From positions 2,232,001-2,296,000 of the forward strand of contig NZ_JARXUZ010000001.1 of NCBI RefSeq assembly GCF_029893365.1: DNA of 64,000 nt, given 5' to 3'. Below the pieces are notes generated by a model that saw nothing but the letters and a program-made list of their open reading frames with translations, made no database searches and was not told where the DNA came from. Positions 34,865 to 43,662 of this stretch are shown here, one piece after another. The DNA is from Cryobacterium sp. CG_9.6. Its GTDB lineage: Bacteria > Actinomycetota > Actinomycetes > Actinomycetales > Microbacteriaceae. The first letter of the stretch is position 1. Every line of letters begins with the position of its first letter. Both the position numbers and the translations under genes were made by a program.

Positions 34865-36748
34865 GTGGCGCAACCTCAGTGTGGAGACCTCATCATTCAG
34901 ACCAGCCTCGCTCTCGCCCTCGCGGCGCCGCCGCTCACAACCTCTTTCCTCGCAGCGACTACAGACCCCTTCCTGCAGATCACCGATCCGCTTTTCGGCA
35001 ATCTGGCACTGTCGGCACTCTGCGCCGCCCTGCCCCTCATCCTGCTTTTCGTTCTGCTCGGCGTCTTTCGAATGAAAGCGCACAAAGCCGCACTCGCCGG
35101 CTTGCTGCTCTCCATCGTGCTGGCCATTGTCGGCTGGCAGATGCCGATCGGTCAGGCTCTGAGCGCGGCCGGCGCCGGAGCGTTCTACGGGCTGGTCCCC
35201 ATTCTGTGGATCCTCGTGAATGCGCTCTGGATCTACAAGCTCACCGTGGCCACACCCTGGTTTGAGGTGCTGGGCCGCACCATTCGGTCGATCTCCAATG
35301 ACCTGCGCATCCTGGCCATCCTCATCGCGTTCTGCTTCGGTGCTCTGCTCGAGTCGCTCGCCGGCTTCGGTGCCCCGGTTGCCATCTCGGCGGCCATGCT
35401 CATGGCGGCGGGCATGAAACCGCTGAAGTCGGCCATTGTCTCGCTGCTGGCCAATACCGCCCCCGTCGCTTTTGGCGCCATGGCCGCGCCGATCATTGCG
35501 CTCAACGGTGTCACGGGCCTTCCCATTCACGAACTGTCGCAGATGACCGGACGCCAGACACCGTTCATTGCCGTGCTCGTTCCGCTCATTCTCGTGTTCA
35601 TCGTGGATGGCAAGCGTGGGCTGAAGCAGACCTGGCCGGTGGCGCTGGTGGCCGGACTCGTTTTTGGTCTCGCCCAGTTCGTCACCTCCAACTTCTTTGC
35701 CGTGGAGCTCACAGACGTCGTTGCCGCCGTGGCTACCGTCGGTGCCGTGCTGCTGATGCTGCGTTTCTGGCAGCCCACCGAAACAATTGGCCTCTCCCCC
35801 GATGAGGCTGCCGTTCTCGTAGGATCCGAGACGGTGCCCAGCTCGAACACCGCAACCGTTCGGGGTGCTGCGTCGTCACGGTCGTCCATGACACAGCCTT
35901 CGACAACACAGCCTTCGACAACACAGCCCGCCACAACACAGCCCGCGACATCCGCTGCTACAGCCACGGGGGCGATTGCGAGCATCGCTCGGGTTGCTCG
36001 ACCTCGCACCAGCCAGGTGATGCTGTCCATTGCGCCGTACCTGATCATCATGACGATCTTCTCGATTGCGCAGATTCCGGCGATCAAGGCGTGGCTGTCC
36101 GTGGTCGGCAGCGTGACATTCCAGTGGCCCGGCCTGAACGTTGCCAACTCGGCCGGCGATCCCGTGCCGGCACAGATGTTCAAGCTCGACCATTTCAAGG
36201 CCACCGGTACGCTGCTCTTCTTCTCTGGCCTGCTCACCATGGCGCTCTATCGCGTCTCCCCGCGCCGCGGACTCACCATTTACTGGGACACCCTCGTGCA
36301 GTTGCGTTGGACGATCGTGACCGTCACCGCCGTTCTTGCCCTGTCGTTCGTGATGAACCTCTCCGGCCAGACCAACACCCTCGGTGTGGCGCTGGCCACC
36401 ACCGGTGGATTCTTCGCGGTACTCTCGCCGCTGATCGGGTGGATTGGCGTGGCCCTCACGGGTTCTGACACCTCGTCCAACTCGCTCTTCGGGCAGCTGC
36501 AGGTAACCGCGGCAACCCAGACCGGACTCTCGCCGCTGCTCATGGCGGCTGCCAACTCCTCGGCCGGCGTGCTCGGCAAGATGCTGTCCCTGCAAAACCT
36601 GGCCGTGGCCGCCGCTGCCGTGGGTATGGCCGGGTCCGAGAGCCTCCTGTTTCGCAAACTCATCGGCTGGAGCCTCGGCCTACTCGTGCTCATCACGATT
36701 CTGATCCTGCTGCAGTCAACCCCCGTACTCGGATGGATGGTGCCCTAA
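34865..36748 (+). CDS. lldP: L-lactate permease family transporter
   Basis: 627 residues from GTG 34865, though the start is unsure: family homology begins about residue 40 (DPLFGNLALSALCAALPL) and no ribosome site is visible. More than twelve hydrophobic segments and hallmark stretches such as WILVNALWIYKLTV, GALLESLAGFGAPVAISA and TGSDTSSNSLFGQLQ define the LctP/LldP family, which imports lactate or glycolate with protons. An insert of about 60 residues near 325-385 holds tandem TTQPS/TTQPA repeats and probably forms a loop. The gene overlaps the dehydrogenase by 16 bp. Regulation by the adjacent GntR protein is likely. Confidence 0.93.
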   Translation: MAQPQCGDLIIQTSLALALAAPPLTTSFLAATTDPFLQITDPLFGNLALSALCAALPLILLFVLLGVFRMKAHKAALAGLLLSIVLAIVGWQMPIGQALSAAGAGAFYGLVPILWILVNALWIYKLTVATPWFEVLGRTIRSISNDLRILAILIAFCFGALLESLAGFGAPVAISAAMLMAAGMKPLKSAIVSLLANTAPVAFGAMAAPIIALNGVTGLPIHELSQMTGRQTPFIAVLVPLILVFIVDGKRGLKQTWPVALVAGLVFGLAQFVTSNFFAVELTDVVAAVATVGAVLLMLRFWQPTETIGLSPDEAAVLVGSETVPSSNTATVRGAASSRSSMTQPSTTQPSTTQPATTQPATSAATATGAIASIARVARPRTSQVMLSIAPYLIIMTIFSIAQIPAIKAWLSVVGSVTFQWPGLNVANSAGDPVPAQMFKLDHFKATGTLLFFSGLLTMALYRVSPRRGLTIYWDTLVQLRWTIVTVTAVLALSFVMNLSGQTNTLGVALATTGGFFAVLSPLIGWIGVALTGSDTSSNSLFGQLQVTAATQTGLSPLLMAAANSSAGVLGKMLSLQNLAVAAAAVGMAGSESLLFRKLIGWSLGLLVLITILILLQSTPVLGWMVP

Positions 36749-39645
36749 TCTCTCACTCCACAGTTTCCGCCACAGCTGCTGTCGCCACCCTCGATGCTCT
36801 GCGCGGGGCGGTCACCGACTCCGACCGGGTGCTCACCCGGGCAATCGATCGGCACGCGAATGCGCACGACGCGTCGCACTTCCTGCTGATTCCCCAGGCC
36901 GTGGTGGTGGCGGCCGATGCCGCCGAGGTGGGCCGGTTGTTACGAGCGAGTGCCGCTCAGGGCGTGCCGCTCACGTTTCGCTCCGGCGGGACAAGCCTCA
37001 GCGGTCAGGCACTCACCGACGGCGTGCTCGTGGATGTTCGTCGTAATTTCAAGCGTGTCGACGTGCTGGACGGCGGCATGCGGGTGCGGGTGCAGCCCGG
37101 AGTCACGGTTCGCGCGCTCAATGCACGTCTGGCGCGCTTCGGACGCAAGTTCGGTCCGGACCCGGCCAGCGAGGCCGCCTGCACCATTGGTGGGGTCGTT
37201 GCCAACAATTCCTCGGGCATGGCCTGTGGCACGGTCGACAACACCTACCAGACGCTCGAGTCCCTCACCGTGGTGTTGCCGAGCGGCACGGTGATTGACA
37301 CGGGCGAAGCGGATGCCGACGCGCGCCTCCGCGCCCTCGAGCCCGAACTCCACGAGGGCCTCGTGCGCCTCTCCCGCCGTGTGCGCTCGAATCCGGCCTC
37401 GGTCGCCACCATCCGGCACCAGTTCTCCATGAAGAACACCATGGGCTACGGCGTCAATTCCTTCCTCGACTTCGAACGCCCGGTCGACATTCTCGCTCAC
37501 CTCATCGTGGGCAGCGAGGGCACCCTCGGGTTTGTCGCCGAAGCCGTCTTCCGCACGATCCCCATCCAGTCGCACGTCACCACCGGCCTGCTGGTGTTTC
37601 CCGATCTGGAGGCCGCCAACGCTTCTCTCTCGGCTCTCGTGCAGGCGGGCGCCGCCACGCTCGAGCTCATGGATGCCCGCTCGCTGCGCGTGGGCCAGGG
37701 TCTCGACGAGACCCCTGCCGTCATTCGCGACCTTGCCGTGAAAGAGCACGCCGCACTGCTGGTGGAGTTTCATGCCGATACCGCCGACGGCCTCGCCGAC
37801 ACCAGTGCGGCCGGTCTCGAGCTGATGCCCACTCTGGGACTGAGCACGCCTGCACTTTTCAGCACCGACGCATCCGTTCGAAAAGAACTGTGGCACCTGC
37901 GCAAGGGGCTGTATGCGGCCGTGGCTGGCGCTCGTCCGGCCGGCACGACCGCGCTGCTGGAAGACGTGGTGGTTCCCGTGCCCGCCCTCGGTCCCACCTG
38001 CATTGAGCTGATTGACCTGTTCGATCAGTATGGGTACGAGGACACCGTGATCTTTGGCCACGCCAAGGATGGCAACATTCACTTCATGCTGACCGACGGG
38101 TTCACCGGCACCGAGTCGATCGAACGGTACCGGGCGTTCACCGAAGACATGGTGGATCTCGTGCTCGGCGAGGGCGGGTCCCTCAAAGCCGAGCACGGCA
38201 CGGGTCGCGTCATGGCTCCCTATGTGCGCCGCCAGTATGGCGATGAGCTCTATGACGTGATGCGCTCGCTCAAGGTGCTCTGTGACCCCACCGGTATGCT
38301 CAACCCCGGCGTGATCATGAACGACGACCCCGACGTGCACCTGCGCGACATTAAGACCACCCCGCTCGTTGCCGAGGAGGTTGACCGCTGCGTCTCCTGC
38401 GGCTATTGCGAACCGGTCTGCCCGAGTCGGGAGCTCACCCTCACGCCTCGGCAGCGCATCGTCACGCTGCGCGCTATCGAACAGGCGAAGATTGACGGTG
38501 ACACTGAGCTGGCCGCCGAGCTGTCGAAGGACTACACCTACAGCGCGGTGGAGACCTGTGCCGTCGACGGCATGTGTCAGACCGCCTGCCCGGTGAACAT
38601 CGACACGGGCAGTCTCGTGAAGCGGCTGCGCCGGGCGCAACCAAAACCCGTGCAGGAAAAGGTGTGGAACGCGGCCGCGAAGAACTGGGGAACGGTTACG
38701 CGCGGAGCGGGCCTCGCGCTCTCCGTGGTTGCTCACGTGCCCACGCCGCTGGTGCTGGGTCCCAATCGTCTCGCCCGCGTGGTTCTGGGTACCGACACCG
38801 TTCCCCTGTATTCACCCGAACTTCCGGCCGGCGGTCCCACCCGGCAGCGTCCGGCCCCCGCGGTTCCGGCCCTCGGGATGGTGGAAGCCGTGTATTTTCC
38901 GGCCTGTGTGAGCACCATGTTCGGTCCAGCGGATGCCGCATCCCCCGGCGTGCAGGTGAGCTTCGAGCAGCTCTGCGCTCGCGTTGGCGTCACCCTCGTT
39001 GTCCCGCCCGAGATTGACGGTCTGTGCTGCGGAACTCCATGGGCCTCGAAGGGGCTCATCACGGGGCAGGCCACCATGCGGGCGAACACCCTGACCGCGC
39101 TCCGCCTCGCCACCCGGAACGGGGCTCTCCCCATCATCTGTGACGCGTCATCGTGCACGGAGGGTCTTCGTTCCACGATCGAGAGCGATGAGAACGAACC
39201 CTCGATGCGCGTGATGGACGCGGTGGAGTTCGCGGCCACACGCATCCTCCCGAATCTGCCCGCGTACGAGAAGCTCGAATCTCTCGCGCTGCACCCCACG
39301 TGCTCGTCCACGCGGCTCGGAATCAACGATTCTCTGCGCGTCGTCGCCGAGGGGGTTGCAGTCCGAGTGGATGTGCCGGAGAACTGGGGCTGTTGCGGGT
39401 TCGCTGGCGATCGCGGCATGCTGCATCCCGAGCTCACCGAGTCGGCCACGCGCACGCAGGCCGCGGAAGTGGCGGAGTTTGGCTCCGTCGCCCACGCCTC
39501 CTGCAACCGCACCTGCGAGCTCGGGATGACTCGGGCCACCCAGGAACCGTATCGTCACGTGCTGGAACTTCTGGCCGATCTTACGGCTGCTCCCCTTCCG
39601 CAGTCCGCACCTTCCGTCCCGCTGGTCGTGCCCCTGCCCGCTTAG
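36733..39645 (+). CDS. FAD/Fe-S D-lactate dehydrogenase-type oxidoreductase (three-part fusion)
   Basis: 970 residues from ATG 36733, starting inside the lldP end. An FAD-binding PCMH domain (about 45-280, RSGGTSLSGQA, GGVVANNSSGMACG) is followed by the FAD-oxidase C-terminal domain, ending AEHGTGRVMAPYV. A ferredoxin-like part comes next with CVSCGYCEPVCP (first Cys at 553) and CAVDGMCQTACP near 610. Two CCG domains then occur, LCCGTPW near 765 and GCCGFAG near 886. This is the GlpC/GlcDF-like architecture of quinone-linked D-lactate or glycolate dehydrogenases at the inner face of the membrane. Its coupling with lldP indicates lactate as substrate. Confidence 0.92.
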   Translation: MDGALISHSTVSATAAVATLDALRGAVTDSDRVLTRAIDRHANAHDASHFLLIPQAVVVAADAAEVGRLLRASAAQGVPLTFRSGGTSLSGQALTDGVLVDVRRNFKRVDVLDGGMRVRVQPGVTVRALNARLARFGRKFGPDPASEAACTIGGVVANNSSGMACGTVDNTYQTLESLTVVLPSGTVIDTGEADADARLRALEPELHEGLVRLSRRVRSNPASVATIRHQFSMKNTMGYGVNSFLDFERPVDILAHLIVGSEGTLGFVAEAVFRTIPIQSHVTTGLLVFPDLEAANASLSALVQAGAATLELMDARSLRVGQGLDETPAVIRDLAVKEHAALLVEFHADTADGLADTSAAGLELMPTLGLSTPALFSTDASVRKELWHLRKGLYAAVAGARPAGTTALLEDVVVPVPALGPTCIELIDLFDQYGYEDTVIFGHAKDGNIHFMLTDGFTGTESIERYRAFTEDMVDLVLGEGGSLKAEHGTGRVMAPYVRRQYGDELYDVMRSLKVLCDPTGMLNPGVIMNDDPDVHLRDIKTTPLVAEEVDRCVSCGYCEPVCPSRELTLTPRQRIVTLRAIEQAKIDGDTELAAELSKDYTYSAVETCAVDGMCQTACPVNIDTGSLVKRLRRAQPKPVQEKVWNAAAKNWGTVTRGAGLALSVVAHVPTPLVLGPNRLARVVLGTDTVPLYSPELPAGGPTRQRPAPAVPALGMVEAVYFPACVSTMFGPADAASPGVQVSFEQLCARVGVTLVVPPEIDGLCCGTPWASKGLITGQATMRANTLTALRLATRNGALPIICDASSCTEGLRSTIESDENEPSMRVMDAVEFAATRILPNLPAYEKLESLALHPTCSSTRLGINDSLRVVAEGVAVRVDVPENWGCCGFAGDRGMLHPELTESATRTQAAEVAEFGSVAHASCNRTCELGMTRATQEPYRHVLELLADLTAAPLPQSAPSVPLVVPLPA

Positions 39646-39660
39646 CACCAAGCGACCCCC

Positions 39661-40000
39661 GCGAGCCGACCTCGAGACGCCCCCCTTTTCGCTGGTCGAG
39701 CCTGTCCAGACCCCGCGAGCCAACCTCGAGACGCCCCCCCTTTTTCGCTGGTCGAGCCTGTCGAGACCCCGCAACTCAACCTCGAGACGCGCCCCCCTTT
39801 TTCGCTGGTCAAGACCCCGCGAGCCAACCTCAGGAACACTCCCATTTTCGCTGGTCGAGCTTGTCGAGACCCCGCAACTCAACCTCGAGACGCGCACCCC
39901 TTTTCGCTGGTCGACACCTCGCGAGCCGACCTCAGGAACGCCCCCATTTTCGCTGGTCGAGCCTGTCGAGACCCCGCGAGCCGACCTCGATACGCTCCCG
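39661..40000. repeat. Degenerate direct-repeat array of about six units
   Basis: The 421-bp gap between the dehydrogenase stop and the HNH gene is filled by copies of a unit containing TTTTCGCTGGTCGAG. Copies of TTTTCGCTGG begin at 39686, 39742, 39799, 39845, 39901 and 39947, so periods are 56, 57, 46, 56 and 46. Full units carry GGTCGAGCCTGTCGAGACC, itself a near-palindrome (GGTC..GACC, TCGAG..). Copies 3 and 5 lack about 10 bp of it, which partly explains spacing changes. Runs of C and the alternation ACCTCGAGACGC / ACCTCAGGAACRC separate the cores. I see no gene in the gap. Confidence 0.9.
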
Positions 40001-40066
40001 TCGCATCCGCTGATCGGTACATGAGGTGTTCTCATGAATGTCGGTGGTGCCTGCTTGACTTGGGTT

Positions 40067-41533
40067 ATGGAGAACAACGACGAAGTGCCTCCAGAGGAGG
40101 ATGCCGCGGGACTTGTCCCGCCCGACCCACCAGCACCAACCATCCCCAGTTTGCCGATCCCTGGTCAGTTGGCGATCACCACCGGTGACATTCGGCCCTG
40201 TGACGTGCCGCGGGTGAGGCGGGTGATTGATAAGGGTCAGAACATTCTGCTGGAGAGCATCACGGCCTTTGACCGCCTCATCAACTCCGCTCATGCCGCC
40301 CGTGCCACTGTCATTGCTGGCGCGCACCTGTGGACCACCAGTACCGCGCAGACCGGTCGCCCGAACGGCTCGCACGACCTCAGCGAATTTCAGTGGTCTG
40401 ATGCCACCGCAGCGCATGAGGGGTTCGTGGCGGAACTGGCGGCGTTACTGACCATCTCGGAAGGTTCCGCCCGCAACCTCCTTACCGAAAGTGAGGTGTT
40501 ACAAAACACTCTGCCCGGTACCCGCCGGGCCCTGCAGGCGGGAGACATCAGCTACCGTCACGCGCAGGTAATCATCGACAACGCTCTCTCCTTGCCCGAT
40601 GCGTCGCACGGCGACTACGAAACGGAGGTCCTCACCAACGCCGCCACGCTCACCGTCCCGCAACTAAAGAAAAAAGCCATCACCGTGCGCGAACTCACCC
40701 ACCCCGACAGTATCCGCGCCCGGCACCGAACAGCCCTGACCGATCGGTGCCTGCACGTGCAACCCGCCCGGGACGCCATGGCCTACCTTGACCTCACCCT
40801 CTCCAACGACGATGCGGCCGCCATCAACGACCGCATCGACACCCTCGCCCGCAGCCTGCAAACCACCGACGAAGACCGCACCCTCACCCAGTTACGCTGC
40901 GACGTGGCCGTTGACCTGCTCCTGAAAGGCGTCACCGAAACCGGTCTCGGTGCTGGCATCACCGGCAACGTTTACGTCACCGTGCCCGTACTCACCCTCA
41001 TGGGCAAAGGAAACGAACCGGCGATGCTCGAAGGGTTCGGACCCATCGACCCCGACACGGCCCGCCGCATCGCCGGCACCGCCACCGGGTTTCACCGCCT
41101 CCTCATCCACCCCGAAACCGGTGCCGTGCTCTCCTTCGGCAAAGACACCTACCGTGTTCCGGCAGCCCTGCGCCGCTACCTCGAAGTACGCGACGAAACA
41201 TGCCGCTTCGTGGGCTGCAACAAAAGCGCCCGGCACTGCGACATGGACCACACCCTCGCCTGGCAACACGGCGGCGATACCACCTTCACCAACCTCGCCG
41301 CCCTCTGCCGACGAAGCCACAAAATCAAACACGAAACCGGGTGGAACGTCACCCAAGACACCACCGGCACCCTCACCTGGACCAGCCCCGCCGGCAAACA
41401 CTACGCCACCCACCCCGCCAGCAGGCTCCGCCCCCCGGTCCTCCCGCCAGAACTCACCCCACCCCCAGAAAAGGCGCCCTACCTCAACCCCTGGACCCAA
41501 CCCATCACCTTCCCCACCAACGCCCCCTTCTAA
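40067..41533 (+). CDS. DUF222 / HNH endonuclease-domain protein (13E12-like)
   Basis: 488 residues from ATG 40067; the upstream 11 in-frame codons are not supported. Residues about 40-330 form the helical DUF222 domain, and residues about 380-435 the HNH nuclease motif: CRFVGCNKSARHCDMDH, a central TNL and HKIKHETGW, with His residues and a Cys pair that may bind zinc. The C-terminus is Pro-rich. These proteins are multicopy and repeat-associated in Actinomycetota; their role is unsettled. TTGACT just upstream with no ribosome site suggests a leaderless start. The 3' half uses an extreme C-ending codon set, denser than that of the neighbours. Confidence 0.88.
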   Translation: MENNDEVPPEEDAAGLVPPDPPAPTIPSLPIPGQLAITTGDIRPCDVPRVRRVIDKGQNILLESITAFDRLINSAHAARATVIAGAHLWTTSTAQTGRPNGSHDLSEFQWSDATAAHEGFVAELAALLTISEGSARNLLTESEVLQNTLPGTRRALQAGDISYRHAQVIIDNALSLPDASHGDYETEVLTNAATLTVPQLKKKAITVRELTHPDSIRARHRTALTDRCLHVQPARDAMAYLDLTLSNDDAAAINDRIDTLARSLQTTDEDRTLTQLRCDVAVDLLLKGVTETGLGAGITGNVYVTVPVLTLMGKGNEPAMLEGFGPIDPDTARRIAGTATGFHRLLIHPETGAVLSFGKDTYRVPAALRRYLEVRDETCRFVGCNKSARHCDMDHTLAWQHGGDTTFTNLAALCRRSHKIKHETGWNVTQDTTGTLTWTSPAGKHYATHPASRLRPPVLPPELTPPPEKAPYLNPWTQPITFPTNAPF

Positions 41534-41590
41534 AGACGGGAGACCCAAGGAGAACTCAAGGCCAGCAGAACCTTCTAGAAGACTGAGCAG

Positions 41591-41620
41591 CTCCGGGCGT
41601 TAACGCCCGGAGAGACTTTT
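41591..41620 (+). terminator. Terminator after the HNH gene
   Basis: CTCCGGGCG-TTAA-CGCCCGGAG is a perfect 9-bp stem with a 4-nt loop, followed by AGAC and four T. It ends 10 bp before the IS element, so the insertion left it intact. Confidence 0.85.
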
Positions 41621-41629
41621 ACCCCGCAC

Positions 41630-41658
41630 TGAGCTGCCGCGGGCATTTCGGACAGCGG
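41630..41658 (+). repeat. IS3 inverted repeat, orfB side
   Basis: Begins TGAGCTGCCGCGGGCATTTC and ends GGACAGCGG; it matches the reverse complement of 42898-42926 with three differences in the centre. Confidence 0.93.
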
Positions 41659-41673
41659 AATTAGTGGATTCTT

Positions 41674-42567
41674 CTACGCTGCCAATGCTGGCTGCTGATA
41701 ACCATAGTGGACTTCATTAGGCCTGCGGTAACCAAGAGCTGAGTGCCGGCGTCGGCTGTTGTAAAACCCTTCGATGTAGCGAATGACGTCGCTGCGAGCT
41801 TGTGATTTCGTGGCGTAAGCGGTGCGATAAACACGCTCATTCTTGAGCATCGAGAAGAAACTTTCCGCCATGCTGTTGTCCCAACACACGCCGGTGCGGC
41901 CCATGGAGGAACGCATCCCCAGGCCGGACACGAGAGCCCGAAATTCGGCCGAGGTATAGACGCTGCCGCGGTCGGAATGCCAGATCGCGTCGGCCTCGAT
42001 CACGGTCGTCGCAGCGGCGTTGCGGAGGGCGTCGGCGACGAGCTCGGTGCGCATGTGATCGGCGATGGACCAGCCGACAACCTTCTTGGAATAGCAGTCG
42101 ATGACGGTGGCCAGATAGATGAATCCTTGCCAGGTATGGATGTAGGTAATATCGCCGACGAACTTCACCCCGGGGCGGTCGGCGGTGAAGTCGCGTTTGA
42201 CGAGGTCGGGCATGTTGGCGGCCGCTTCGGCATCGGCTTCGGTAGTGATGCGGAAAGGCCGTGGTTGGCAGGCTACGAGGCCAATCTGGCGCATAAGCTG
42301 CCGCACCAGTTCGGGCGAGCACTCGGTCTGCTCCGCGGCGAGGTCGGCGTGGATTCGGCGGTATCCGTAGGTGCCGTCGGACTCCTCGAAGAAGTGTTGA
42401 ATCCGCGCGATCAGGGCCTCTCGCCGGGCCGCGGTCGCGGACTGCGGCCGGATCGCCCAGTGGTAGAAACCGGACGTTGACACGGCCAGCCAGAGGCACA
42501 TTTTCACCACCGAATTCCGGTTGGTGGGCTCAGAATTTTGGGAGTCGATGTACTCGTACTTGCTCAC
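41674..42567 (-). CDS. IS3 transposase OrfB (DDE integrase domain)
   Basis: 297 residues if read alone from GTG 42567, which shares a base with the orfA stop (TAGTG). The frame is open further upstream to 42810, as needed for an OrfAB fusion. An HTH_21 region (TYGYRRIHADLAAEQ) precedes the rve catalytic core, with Asp in FVGDITYIHT, Asp in IWHSDRGSVYTS and Glu in NSMAESFFSMLKNE, the DD(35)E triad. C-terminal FYNSRRRHSALGYRRPNE is typical. It cuts and joins DNA during transposition of this element. Confidence 0.95.
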   Translation of the reverse strand: MSKYEYIDSQNSEPTNRNSVVKMCLWLAVSTSGFYHWAIRPQSATAARREALIARIQHFFEESDGTYGYRRIHADLAAEQTECSPELVRQLMRQIGLVACQPRPFRITTEADAEAAANMPDLVKRDFTADRPGVKFVGDITYIHTWQGFIYLATVIDCYSKKVVGWSIADHMRTELVADALRNAAATTVIEADAIWHSDRGSVYTSAEFRALVSGLGMRSSMGRTGVCWDNSMAESFFSMLKNERVYRTAYATKSQARSDVIRYIEGFYNSRRRHSALGYRRPNEVHYGYQQPALAA

Positions 42568-42857
42568 TACCGCTGCTCCCGCGCGAAGTAAGCGCTGGCT
42601 TTTTTCAAGAAAGCGGTCTCCGCCCGCAGCTCTTGAACTTCCCGCTCGAGTTCCTTCAGACGGGCCCGTTCCGACACTGTCAGGTCCGCTTCGGTGCCGC
42701 CGTTGGCCTCGCGGTATTTGTTGAGCCAGTTCCGGAGCGTCTCGGGCCCGACGCCGTATGCGGTGGCGACGTCCTTGATCGGTTTGGAGGTATTGATCAC
42801 CTCGCGGCACAGCTCGTCTTTGAACTCTTGGGTGAAACGCCTACGTGCTGCGGCCAT
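42567..42857 (-). CDS. IS3 transposase OrfA (helix-turn-helix)
   Basis: 96 residues from ATG 42857. The HTH (about residues 20-48, NTSKPIKDVATAYGVGPETL) is followed by a leucine-zipper-like helix (LKELEREVQELRAETAFLKK), the standard OrfA layout for terminal repeat recognition and dimerisation. A slippery A6G run near its 3' end lets some ribosomes shift to the -1 frame and make the OrfAB transposase. Confidence 0.95.
   Translation of the reverse strand: MAAARRRFTQEFKDELCREVINTSKPIKDVATAYGVGPETLRNWLNKYREANGGTEADLTVSERARLKELEREVQELRAETAFLKKASAYFAREQR
42599..42605 (-). other. Programmed -1 frameshift slippery heptamer of the IS3 element
   Basis: On the minus strand A-AAA-AAG follows CTTG in orfA. 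A -1 slip here changes LKKAS to LEKSQ and continues through the orfA stop into OrfB without another stop. Confidence 0.85.
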
Positions 42858-42897
42858 GCTGATCTCTACTTTCAGTGAACTCTCATTTTAAGAGGGC

Positions 42898-42926
42898 CCG
42901 CTGTCCGAGATATCCGCGGCAGCTCA
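42898..42926 (-). repeat. IS3 inverted repeat, orfA side
   Basis: The reverse complement begins TGAGCTGCCGCGGATATCTC and ends GGACAGCGG, matching the other end but for three bases; CAC follows as the target duplication. Confidence 0.93.
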
Positions 42927-43020
42927 CACCTCCACCTCGGTACACACGGCCAGCCTCACACGGACAGCCCCACACTCAAACACTGCTCAGAACCGCAGTG
43001 AATGCGGGATACTCAAGGAC

Positions 43021-43662
43021 ATGACCTTTGCTTCGCTCGCCGCGTTTGCTGGCTTGTGCCTCCTGCTGTCGGTAACCCCGGGGCCCGACACATTCCTGGT
43101 GCTGCGAATCGCGCTGAACCGCGCGGGCGCTGGCATCGCAGCCGCCGTGGGTTCCGCAGGCGCATCGCTGCTGTGGGCAGTGCTCGTGGGCCTCGGCCTG
43201 GCAGCCATCATGGAGCAGTCCGCTGAGGTTTTCCGCTGGCTGAAGATTGCGGGCGGCTTGTACTTGCTCTACCTTGGCATTTCTTCGTTCATGAAAAGCC
43301 GCACGTCCACAAAACGTGCACGTGAAACTCCTGGCCAGGAATTGCGCGTGCGCTATTCCCTACCCGCCGGGCTGAGCGCTGGCGCCCTGTCTACGATGCT
43401 CAATCCCAAGGTGGGTCTGTTTTACCTGGCGATCGTGCCGCAGTTCATCCCGCCGGGCGGGGACACCATGGCAACGGCTCTGATTCTGGGGGTCATCGAA
43501 TCCGTCATTGCCTTTGCCTACCTCGCCATCATCGCGGTTATCGCAGCCAAGGCCATGTCGTGGCTACGTCGACCCAAGGTCAACGCGGCCGTGGAAAACT
43601 CCAGCAGCGCAATCATGGCCGTTCTCGGAGTGGGCGTCATTGCATCCGGAGCTACCGGGTAA
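43021..43662 (+). CDS. LysE-family amino acid exporter
   Basis: 213 residues from ATG 43021 with AAGGA close before it. Six hydrophobic segments and the N-terminal signature SVTPGPDTFLVLRIALNRAG, with GLYLLYLGISSF and LNPKVGLFYLAIVPQF, place it in the LysE/RhtB family of exporters for amino acids or homoserine lactones. The exact substrate is unknown. It stands alone between the IS element and a terminator, with no LysG-type regulator beside it. Confidence 0.92.
   Translation: MTFASLAAFAGLCLLLSVTPGPDTFLVLRIALNRAGAGIAAAVGSAGASLLWAVLVGLGLAAIMEQSAEVFRWLKIAGGLYLLYLGISSFMKSRTSTKRARETPGQELRVRYSLPAGLSAGALSTMLNPKVGLFYLAIVPQFIPPGGDTMATALILGVIESVIAFAYLAIIAVIAAKAMSWLRRPKVNAAVENSSSAIMAVLGVGVIASGATG

Larger units (their letters stand above)
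41630..42926 (-). mobile_element. Complete IS3-family insertion sequence (1297 bp)
   Basis: Ends are defined by 29-bp imperfect inverted repeats (41630-41658 and 42898-42926; three mismatches seen) starting TGAGCTGCCGCGG. They are flanked on both sides by CAC (41627-41629 and 42927-42929), a 3-bp target duplication as expected for IS3. Between them lie orfA, orfB and a slippery site for a -1 frameshift. Nothing is missing, so the element may be active. The intact duplication and near-identical repeats suggest a fairly recent arrival. Confidence 0.95.

Noticed and set aside
36940..38736. 598-codon minus-strand frame opposite the lactate dehydrogenase
   Set aside because: Antisense shadow; the plus-strand protein has complete FAD and Fe-S motifs.
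39661..40000. Possible CRISPR array
   Set aside because: Repeats are directly joined by similar C-rich sequence rather than unique spacers of constant length, units are degenerate, and there are no cas genes.
39148..40143. 331-codon minus-strand frame running through the repeat array
   Set aside because: Its repetitive translation simply reflects the DNA repeats and the antisense of the dehydrogenase gene; no start signal or known domain.
40067..41533. HNH protein as an anti-phage nuclease system
   Set aside because: DUF222-HNH proteins are common multicopy actinobacterial genes; there is no partner such as a methylase, helicase or sensor next to it.
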